Positions 57,199-64,000 of a DNA stretch of 64,000 bases are shown here, piece after piece; position 1 is the stretch's first letter, and every line of letters begins with the position of its first letter. Origin of the DNA: Ostreococcus lucimarinus CCE9901 (Eukaryota; Chlorophyta; Mamiellophyceae; Mamiellales; Bathycoccaceae). The position numbers were made by a program, and so were the translations under genes. The notes under the pieces are model-generated. The model ran no database searches, was not told the DNA's origin, and was given only the letters and a program-made list of their open reading frames with translations. The stretch lies in NCBI RefSeq assembly GCF_000092065.1, contig NC_009355.1:372001-436000 (forward strand), in the 5' to 3' direction.

Positions 57199-59088
57199 TC
57201 ACGCGGAAGACGAGAGCTTCTTCTCCAACTCTGCGATTTGCTCCTTCATCAGCGCCAAGTCTCGCGCCACGCGCTCTGTATTGTTCGGTTGTTTGCTAAT
57301 TTCCACCACCTTTCGCTGCAAATCGGTTTGCGCGCGACGTGCGACGCCGGTGGCTTCAACTTTACTCACTAAGTCGGCGAAGTCGCTATGCATTCCGTGA
57401 AGGTGTTTGTACGCAGCTCGACACAACTCATCCGAGCGCGCTTCTCTGAACAACGTCTCCTCAACGACGGTATATGTGCGTTGTAGCAGCACCTCTGCGG
57501 ATTGGATTTCGGTTTGCACGCTGCGAGTATCGCTCACGATTTTCGAGATCTCTCCTTCCTGCTTCTTGATATTCTTTATGATTTCGTTAACTCGTCGCAC
57601 GAACGAAGGACGGTGCACGTTCTTCGGCGATGCCTCATATTCCTCAAGCAGTTGACGTTGCTCGTGCTCCTTGACGCGCAACAACGCGCTCGTTTCTTTG
57701 CCTTCAGAGCGCCACTGTTCAATCTCCTCGAGTTGATGCTTTGCATTTTCACGCTTTTCACTGGCCGCAACCGCATGCGCTTCGATGGCGGCAATAAGCG
57801 GAGCTTTTGCGGCTTCCCACTCAGCCTTGAGTTGTTCCATTCTCTCCTTCGCAGTGTTGAGCACCTTGTTCAATTCGGCTTCGCTCTCCTCGATGGGACG
57901 ATCGGTGGCCAATACCATACCCACGGCTTGTTTATGCAACAAATAATTCGACTCAAGCTCTGCCGTTCGCGCGCGTTTCTCATCTGTGGACTCCAAAGCT
58001 TCTTTCACTTTGGCCGCGCACGAGGCGATTTCATCATCCACTGTCGACAGCACGGCAATGGCTTCATCGATTCGACGCTGAATATCTTCCACGTCGCGTT
58101 CTCGCGCGCTCAAACGCCCTTCGAGTGTATCAAGAGCCTCATTTTCTACTTCCATCGCTGTCTCGAGAACGTTTGTCTCGTCCATCTTCGTTTCGAGTTC
58201 GCGTCTTGCCCGTCTCGCCTTTGGCTCAGCATAGAATCCGCCTTCAATCGCGAATTTGAACACCTCCGCAATCAATCCACGCAAGCCTCCACGAGTGCGC
58301 AAATCGAATGGTTTTCCATCGGGTCCGATAAAATCTATGCGCTCCACGCCTCCAAACTTCAATCTTTGCGCATCTTCTTCGCGTTCGGTATCCGCGCGGC
58401 TGCGCGACGCATACTCTAAGATGGATGCCAACGTCGAGGCCTCTCCGCCTTCTTTGAGCTTCCCAAAAAACCCAGCCTCGTCCTCCGTCGCCAACCGCAC
58501 CGTGCGAAATTCTTGAGTATCCTCCACGTCGTCCGTCTTTTTCTTCGCCCTCGCCGCGGCCGCGATCCCTGCGAACCCTCCGAGTGACTTGGCCGCCTTT
58601 CCCCACGCCGCGCCCGCGCGCGTCGATTTCGCCACCGCCTTGATCGCACGCTGTCCCGCACTCCCGACCCCGACGGTCTCATTCTTCGTTCGTCCCCCAG
58701 CACTTCCAGAAATCGCCTCTTCGACCTCTTTCCTCGGCAATTTGTCGAGAACGAATTTCAAAATCGACCGCGCGCTCGCCTCGCTCGGATACAAAAACTG
58801 TTGAAATCCAATTTCCCCATCCCCTCCGTACCCAATCGTCCTGAGCGCTTCCGCGTACGCCCCGGCGACGCGAAACCGTTCCGCAACGTTCGCATCGTCA
58901 TCTTCGCTCGGTAGCGTCTCCGGGAGGTGCTTGAACGCGACGGAATCGATGCGGACGAGCGCCGAACGGATGAGTTTGGCGAACGCCACGCCGTCGTCGA
59001 CGAGCGATGCGAGGTCATCGGACGCGATCGGGACGTCCGCGGCGCGAAGGGCGAGGACCAGAACACCGTCGGCGTCGGCGGAGGACAT
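57199..59088 (-). CDS. CCDC22: CCDC22, CCC/Commander complex subunit
   Basis: The 629-residue protein has the same length as animal CCDC22. The N-terminal NN-CH region (about residues 1-115) includes GYGGDGEIGFQQFLYPSE, a close match to the family's LGYQNFLYPSE. The C-terminal half is coiled coil with RRVNEIIKNIKKQEGEISKI, SDTRSVQTEIQSAEVLLQRT and YTVVEETLFREARSD, all characteristic. CCDC22 with CCDC93 and the COMMD ring binds Retriever to recycle endosomal receptors. The start at 59088 gives the family N-terminus; the longer frame upstream is the reverse of the next gene. Confidence 0.9.
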   Translation of the reverse strand: MSSADADGVLVLALRAADVPIASDDLASLVDDGVAFAKLIRSALVRIDSVAFKHLPETLPSEDDDANVAERFRVAGAYAEALRTIGYGGDGEIGFQQFLYPSEASARSILKFVLDKLPRKEVEEAISGSAGGRTKNETVGVGSAGQRAIKAVAKSTRAGAAWGKAAKSLGGFAGIAAAARAKKKTDDVEDTQEFRTVRLATEDEAGFFGKLKEGGEASTLASILEYASRSRADTEREEDAQRLKFGGVERIDFIGPDGKPFDLRTRGGLRGLIAEVFKFAIEGGFYAEPKARRARRELETKMDETNVLETAMEVENEALDTLEGRLSARERDVEDIQRRIDEAIAVLSTVDDEIASCAAKVKEALESTDEKRARTAELESNYLLHKQAVGMVLATDRPIEESEAELNKVLNTAKERMEQLKAEWEAAKAPLIAAIEAHAVAASEKRENAKHQLEEIEQWRSEGKETSALLRVKEHEQRQLLEEYEASPKNVHRPSFVRRVNEIIKNIKKQEGEISKIVSDTRSVQTEIQSAEVLLQRTYTVVEETLFREARSDELCRAAYKHLHGMHSDFADLVSKVEATGVARRAQTDLQRKVVEISKQPNNTERVARDLALMKEQIAELEKKLSSSA

Positions 59089-59239
59089 CGGGACCCGCGA
59101 TGTCGGCCGCGCAATGCGGCGATCGAGACGGACACAGCGACGCCGCGTTCGAGGGTGCTGACGCCATAGCGCCGCGCGCGGTTCGTGTGCGCGCGGACGC
59201 GCCGCGCGCGGGGTCGGCGCGCGAAGCTTTGAATCGGTC

Positions 59240-60205
59240 ATGTCGGACGAACGCGACGCGCGCGATGCCGCGACGACGCCAAAGCCACCGCGAACGCCCG
59301 AAAAGACGCTCGTGCATCGACTCGCGCAACCGAAAAGCGCCGACGAGCTCGTCGCGCTCGTGCCGAAGACTATTCTGCTCACGGAACACGCGGAGGGCGC
59401 GTCCGCGATGGCGCGAGCCGAGGTTTTGGACCATTTTTCGGTAATGTTTTGGATCGCGAACGATTGCTGTTGGAGCCAAGAGACGACGTGGGTATTCGTG
59501 CCGATGGCGTTCGTGGTGATATTCTTTACGCATAACGTGTGGGCGTCGAGGAACGACGCGAATGAGTTCAGACACGCGCTGGCGGTGTTCTTTTGGCTCG
59601 TCGGGGCGAATTCATGTTGGGTTTGGATGGATTTCTACGGGTCGGTGTACGCGCTCGAGGTGTGGTGTGTGATTTGCTTTGCGACGAGCGTACTCATAGA
59701 AGCCGCGCAGCTCACGGTTTTGGCGGTGCCGGCGATGAATAATGCGGGCGAAGTCGACACGCAAGACGTCACCGATGCGTTTCAGGCGATCGCAATTTTG
59801 TCCTGGGCGGCGCACGACTTGACGGTGTTTTTGTATTACAATCTGTCGTCGGTATCGCAAGATTACTGCCGTGTCGCGTGGTGGATCTTGGGCGCTGTAA
59901 TTGTGTTTCAGGTATCGTACTATCTGTACTTACAGATCAAGATTTATCGCGCGCGTCCGGAAAGTTCGGGCGTAGACTATGCCTTGGCTCTTTTCGCGTG
60001 GTCGATCGGGTGTATATTCTGGGAATTTGGTGATTTTTACGCAACCGACCATCAAGATCCGGAACCCGTGTTTCGACCGCCGCGACATGTCGATAACTTT
60101 CGATGGTGGTCGTTTTGGATCATAGTTATCGGCGCGCTACCGCTCGCGGTGTGGTGCGTGCGACACTCATTGAATATCCTGGCGTGGAGTAAGAAGAATC
60201 GATAG
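59240..60205 (+). CDS. Unrecognised multi-pass membrane protein
   Basis: The 321-residue protein has a charged N-terminal 60 residues and then about seven hydrophobic segments. The membrane part looks like two related halves. Each has a segment rich in Trp/Asp at a membrane edge (SVMFWIANDCCWS versus AIAILSWAAHDLTVF) followed later by a similar block (ALAVFFWLVGANSCWVWMDF versus ALALFAWSIGCIFWEFGDF). The aromatic and acidic residues inside the membrane could form a channel or light/retinal-type pocket, but that is speculation. No family is recognised. It is divergent from CCDC22 across 151 bp. Confidence 0.7.
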   Translation: MSDERDARDAATTPKPPRTPEKTLVHRLAQPKSADELVALVPKTILLTEHAEGASAMARAEVLDHFSVMFWIANDCCWSQETTWVFVPMAFVVIFFTHNVWASRNDANEFRHALAVFFWLVGANSCWVWMDFYGSVYALEVWCVICFATSVLIEAAQLTVLAVPAMNNAGEVDTQDVTDAFQAIAILSWAAHDLTVFLYYNLSSVSQDYCRVAWWILGAVIVFQVSYYLYLQIKIYRARPESSGVDYALALFAWSIGCIFWEFGDFYATDHQDPEPVFRPPRHVDNFRWWSFWIIVIGALPLAVWCVRHSLNILAWSKKNR

Positions 60206-60280
60206 CAAACTAGAATGTACAACTAGAATGTACAACAAGTATCTACCTACAGTAGGACTAAAATTAAATTCTGAATTCTT

Positions 60281-63200
60281 TCATGCTGCCTCGACAGCGC
60301 GCTCGAGTTGGATCTCGAACACGTCCGTTCTGAGGCTGATTCCCTTGCCACGCATGACATCGAGCAGGGCGGCACGTTCTTTGGTCGAAAACACCGACGC
60401 TAGTGATTCGATCCCATACAGCCAAATCGTTTTATTCCACGGTACCGCGTTTATGGCGCGTAAGAAGATTGTCTTAGCGCTGGACGCTTGTCCGCACGAC
60501 ACGTACGCGCGCATGTACGTAAGCCACAATAAAGGCGACTGCGCCGTGATTAATGCCGGTTGCAATGCTCGCTCGAGGACGGAAATTACGCGAGGGTTCG
60601 ATACGAACGGTTTGCCGACCTCCATGCCGAGCGCGTAGTACATCAGCGTCACGTTTGGATTGCGCTCGAGTTCAAAATCCAATAAACGACGCATGCGCTG
60701 CCTGCCTTGGACATCAAGTTCAAGTTCACACATCTTCAGAAGCAGATGCGGACTCCTTGGAAAAACTTTTAGCGCGCATTCAAGACTTGAGCGCCGTGTT
60801 GCGAGTGGCTTCATGTCCAACAGCTTGACGTGCAAACTGTGCCAATGCTCCACGTTCGTCGCGCGAAGTTGCGTCTCTGGTGGTACTGCACAAATCGCAT
60901 CGTCAATTTCCTTGCACGTCTGCTTGTTCAAGTACTGGAAGTGCGCGAAGCATTGAATCAACGCAATTCCATATTCTTGCAGACCATCGTGTTCGCGACC
61001 CTTCCACACACCGCCGCCTGCAAAAGCGTTGTTCATTTTTTGGTTGAACAAATTTTGCGCTCGTAGAAAGACCGTGGCGCCTTCAACGCGGGCGGCGTTC
61101 GGAGTGGTCTCTTCACCAGAATCTACGCTCGCGAGTGCCAACAACACTTTCAGTGCGTTTTCTCTATCACTCTCGCGCAGTTCGCATTCGACCCAAGATA
61201 GAGCTAGATGTGAGATGTCTTGCACCTTGGCTGACGTCGCAGTGCTGAACACTTTTGCATAAATTTTTCGCGCCGATGCCTTACGTCCAGATTCCCACTC
61301 CATTTTCGCAAAATGCGACCAAAGCTTGAGAGAATTTTCGTGGACACCCGACAGAAGCTCCTTTGCAACATCTTTCTCGGTGACGACGCGACATGAGAAA
61401 ATGGTTGGATCATAGCTTGCGAAAACGCGAAACATATTCGCTCCAAGAGCGCCGCGTCCAGCATCGGCGGTGACCCACGCGTGCTCAAGTCCATAACTCT
61501 GTGAAAGCCATGTTCCATTGTGCTTCACGCCATCGGCGGAGGCAAAAACTCTCGAGGCATTTACATACGGACCAGCCGTGCATTCAATGAGATCGAGCGA
61601 TTTATCATGATCAAAATCAGTAGGGAGCTTGTCCAAAGTGCCGACGAGACGTAGTGTTTGCATCCACAATCGCCGCTTTGCAGTTTCGTCGCTCAGCCTT
61701 ATCAAACCGTGCTTGATATCATCGAACCATATCACACGAGGTGACGCGCTTTGTTCATCTTCTTGCACGTCCATCGATCGAGCTGGTCTCCATATCTCGC
61801 AACAGCGTTCCCTCTCTTTCACAATCCATCGACGCAATATCTCATCATCAATTTCAATGTCCGCTGCTGCGTCAAGCTGCTCTTCGAGAAGTGCGAGCGC
61901 GGCTGCGTCTGGTTCTTCATCCTCCTCACTATCGTCGCCAACGCAATCTTCATCGTTGTCTATTGCAGTGTCTTCAAAACGTTCCCAGCCACCACCAAGG
62001 ATGGCTCCTGCTGGCACATCCGGTGGAGGCGGAGGAGGCGGAGGCACTTCGTAAGGCGTTTGATGCGCATGTTTGTTCCTACTCGCTGCGTCTGATTTCG
62101 CATCACGAACTATTATCTTGAGCTCCGTGTTCATGGACATCCATTCGTTCCATCCCGTGGCATTCGGCTCACCGATACGAGGCTCACCGCACTCCCAAAA
62201 TTGCTCGAATGCATCCACCAATTCGTCTTCCGTCTGCGTCGACGGGGAGAGGCAACAAAACTCTACTGCTGCTTGAATCCTTGCTACTGCTAGTTCCGTT
62301 TCACCAGTTTGAATGTCGAATCGACATACATCGACAATGAGATCGACAATTGCGCGTTCTAGTTCAGACACCTTGCTTGGTGCAGCAGATATTTGCTTCA
62401 ACTGGTTCCTTGCTATCGCGAGTGAACGTAACGCTCTGTTGAAGTCGTCACGAACGCTGCTCGCGCTAAAGTTACTAAAGTCACGCATACGGTAACGAAG
62501 ATACGCGTGCCAAATATCAGGACTTCCAGTATTTTGCTCTAACGCGTAATGCCAGCGTGATTTGATTGAAGGACTCTCTTCAACCTTTTCGTACTCCATG
62601 AGCAGCATGATGATCACACGCGCATCGTGCGAATGATACCTCAGTGCCTGCTCCAGTATGGCGATCTTTTTCTCAACCAGTTGACGAATTTCACTTCGTT
62701 TCCTCGTCAAAGCCATGAACTCGTCTTGAAATCGGGCGAATTCGATCCAAAGTTCGACGTCCTCCGGACGCTCTCGCGTCTTTTCATTGAAGCTCTTCGT
62801 CCTTTGCATCAGATGCGCATGCGCGTTCTCCATCCCGTCTTCAGCCATGTGCGGAACGCCCAAGTTGTGTAACTCTAGCTTGACAAACTCTTCGGCGTTT
62901 GTATCTGCCTTTGCCGTATCCACAAGAGAAGGTTTGCGCAGTCTTGGCGCGCTTCGATCGCTTCGCGAAGACATCCCTCGTGTAAAGTAGCGCTCTTTCG
63001 TCGATTCACGCTCGCGTTTGCACGTCAAATTCAATCCATAAAAATCGCTCTCGCGCACTCTTGCCACGCGTTCGTACCACTCTCGCGCTTGATCCACGGC
63101 CCGTCGAAACTTGACGCCGTCTGCGCGCGCGACGCGCCCATATGCCAGATTGTCGCCGTCGCGTCGCGCGTCTTCATACGCATCCCTCCCCTGGCGCATG

Positions 63201-63571
63201 CGAACGTCACCAACGCGCGCATCCCGCGTTAAACGCCCATACTTTTCCTCTAAAGCCGCAATCTTGCGCGCATCGTCAACTCGAAGTCTCTTCTCCCTTC
63301 GTTCGCGCTTCTTCTCTTTGAGCTGCCGCTTGTCCCGCTTACTTTTCTTCCCACGCTTCTCTCCCCGGTCGTCGTCGTCATCTCGCGACGATGTCGAAGG
63401 CGAGATCGAGCGCACGCGCGCATCGGCGACGTCGCCGTCCGCGGGTGCGTCGTTCGCGCTGGCGCGGAAAGAATTCATTCGAAGCCAAGCGTCGGGCGCA
63501 GCGTCGGCGTTAGAACGCGACGAGGATGCGCGAACGCCATCGTCGCGCGCATCGATGGGAAAGAGCGCCAT
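60281..63571 (-). CDS. NRDE2: NRDE2, nuclear RNA-processing factor
   Basis: The 1096-residue protein has a low-complexity Arg/Lys/Asp N-terminus (GEKRGKKSKRDKRQLKEKKR), the NRDE2 family block around residues 220-330 (FNEKTRERPEDVELWIEFAR, FQDEFMALTRKRSEIRQLVE, KKIAILEQALRYH) and a long array of HAT/TPR-like helices. NRDE2 works with MTR4 and the nuclear exosome in animals and in nuclear RNAi in nematodes. The order and spacing fit the family. A poly-Pro stretch lies near residue 510. The ATG at 63571 is the first in the frame. Confidence 0.9.
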   Translation of the reverse strand: MALFPIDARDDGVRASSSRSNADAAPDAWLRMNSFRASANDAPADGDVADARVRSISPSTSSRDDDDDRGEKRGKKSKRDKRQLKEKKRERREKRLRVDDARKIAALEEKYGRLTRDARVGDVRMRQGRDAYEDARRDGDNLAYGRVARADGVKFRRAVDQAREWYERVARVRESDFYGLNLTCKRERESTKERYFTRGMSSRSDRSAPRLRKPSLVDTAKADTNAEEFVKLELHNLGVPHMAEDGMENAHAHLMQRTKSFNEKTRERPEDVELWIEFARFQDEFMALTRKRSEIRQLVEKKIAILEQALRYHSHDARVIIMLLMEYEKVEESPSIKSRWHYALEQNTGSPDIWHAYLRYRMRDFSNFSASSVRDDFNRALRSLAIARNQLKQISAAPSKVSELERAIVDLIVDVCRFDIQTGETELAVARIQAAVEFCCLSPSTQTEDELVDAFEQFWECGEPRIGEPNATGWNEWMSMNTELKIIVRDAKSDAASRNKHAHQTPYEVPPPPPPPPDVPAGAILGGGWERFEDTAIDNDEDCVGDDSEEDEEPDAAALALLEEQLDAAADIEIDDEILRRWIVKERERCCEIWRPARSMDVQEDEQSASPRVIWFDDIKHGLIRLSDETAKRRLWMQTLRLVGTLDKLPTDFDHDKSLDLIECTAGPYVNASRVFASADGVKHNGTWLSQSYGLEHAWVTADAGRGALGANMFRVFASYDPTIFSCRVVTEKDVAKELLSGVHENSLKLWSHFAKMEWESGRKASARKIYAKVFSTATSAKVQDISHLALSWVECELRESDRENALKVLLALASVDSGEETTPNAARVEGATVFLRAQNLFNQKMNNAFAGGGVWKGREHDGLQEYGIALIQCFAHFQYLNKQTCKEIDDAICAVPPETQLRATNVEHWHSLHVKLLDMKPLATRRSSLECALKVFPRSPHLLLKMCELELDVQGRQRMRRLLDFELERNPNVTLMYYALGMEVGKPFVSNPRVISVLERALQPALITAQSPLLWLTYMRAYVSCGQASSAKTIFLRAINAVPWNKTIWLYGIESLASVFSTKERAALLDVMRGKGISLRTDVFEIQLERAVEAA

Positions 63572-63662
63572 CGTTGACGGCGCGCGCGTCGATGGCGCGC
63601 GCGTCGACGCCCCGCGTCACGCTTTGAGGTTCGCAGTCGGCGCGTCGTTAGGGGAAAGGGTT

Positions 63663-64000
63663 CTAACTTCTCACATGATATGCGTCCAGCGATGCGGTGA
63701 GATCCGCGGCGCGCTCGCGCTCCACGAAGATTGCGCGGTTTGTTTCTGCGAGATTTTGTTCCAGAGCGCGACAAAGCGAGTCGTGAAGGAGCCGGGCGAT
63801 GAGAGCAGCGCGCTGAAAATGCTCGAGAGTGTCTCGAGCGCCATCGTTTCCTGCGGCGGCGGCGGCGCGACGTTCGGTAATGTAGGCGACGATGTAGGCG
63901 ACTTTCGCGGCGTGGGCGAGGTTCTGCGCGTATTCAGTGATTAGAGAGTCGGCGAGAGAGTTTGCGATGGCGGCAGCACCGACGGCCACTTCTCTCGCGT
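63663..64000 (-). CDS. Unrecognised helical protein, 5' end cut by window edge
   Basis: An open minus-strand frame enters from the right edge and stops at 63663, giving 111 residues of C-terminus. It is alanine-rich and helical: AVGAAAIANSLADSLITEYA, HAAKVAYIVAYITERRAAAA, RAALIARLLHDSLCRALEQN and a final SLDAYHVRS. A plus-strand frame overlaps it but is Ser/Gly-rich and looks like the shadow. No family is recognised. Confidence 0.5.
   Translation of the reverse strand, partial: AREVAVGAAAIANSLADSLITEYAQNLAHAAKVAYIVAYITERRAAAAAGNDGARDTLEHFQRAALIARLLHDSLCRALEQNLAETNRAIFVERERAADLTASLDAYHVRS

Noticed and set aside
63111-63944. Plus-strand 277-codon frame opposite NRDE2 and the edge gene
   Set aside because: Its first part is the mirror of NRDE2's charged N-terminus; the rest is Ser/Gly-rich without a domain.
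1-64000. CRISPR arrays, rRNA or tRNA genes
   Set aside because: No spaced repeat array, rRNA block or cloverleaf-like sequence was seen by eye; a tRNA with introns could still be missed without a covariance-model scan.

Overview
The window reads as nuclear DNA of a picoplanktonic green alga of the Mamiellales, most like Ostreococcus. It is GC-rich and very compact, with about 39 protein genes in 64 kb and gaps often of 50-200 bp. Most genes lack introns. The few introns lie near gene 5' ends or in a ribosomal protein gene, are mostly 88-210 nt, and almost all carry an ACTGAC branch-point-like motif near the acceptor. The products are eukaryotic core proteins plus plastid and mitochondrial proteins of plant type (plant-type ALAD, RAP protein, class I trehalose-6-phosphate synthase, plastid PP2C), and one promoter carries a plant-type telomere motif. 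Gene order, residue families and splice sites were all read by eye; no database search was run.

Layout. 1-9.7 kb: an edge-cut acidic secreted protein, a PSMD5-like ARM protein, Pol III subunit RPC5 (two introns rebuilt), an mL59-like mitoribosomal protein, ARP3, LENG1, a small VCP-interacting-like protein and a PHD-finger protein. 9.7-26 kb: a RAP-domain organelle protein, a PWWP protein (one intron rebuilt), organellar bL35, TRMO, an amino-acid transporter with a long coiled-coil tail, VPS8, family II pyrophosphatase, VPS26C, ELOF1 and a disrupted APH/homoserine-kinase-like gene. 26-41.5 kb: ALAD, RPS15A (four exons), a membrane-anchored PAN-cyclophilin, a processive GT2 glycosyltransferase, RecN, trehalose-6-phosphate synthase, a Nog1-type organelle GTPase, a PBCP-like phosphatase and a peroxisomal adenine-nucleotide carrier (one intron).

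41.6-48.2 kb is the unusual part. A 6.4-kb segment lies between two identical 178-bp copies of the 3' end of the aspartate-semialdehyde dehydrogenase gene. Inside it a 235-bp repeat pair flanks a 1399-residue single-pass membrane heme-peroxidase-like surface protein, and a 42-bp repeat pair flanks a PLAC8 gene. Parts of the segment are clearly less GC-rich than the surroundings. It looks like a recent accessory insertion or rearrangement.

48-64 kb returns to core genes: ASADH, COPB2, a mini-RNase III, a Sec14-like protein, CPSF2, CCDC22, an unrecognised multi-pass membrane protein, NRDE2 and an edge-cut gene. Functional themes are RNA production and processing (RPC5, ELOF1, CPSF2, NRDE2, TRMO, mini-RNase III), endomembrane traffic (VPS8, VPS26C, CCDC22, COPB2, Sec14) and organelle upkeep. 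VPS26C (Retriever) and CCDC22 (CCC) both belong to the Commander recycling assembly.
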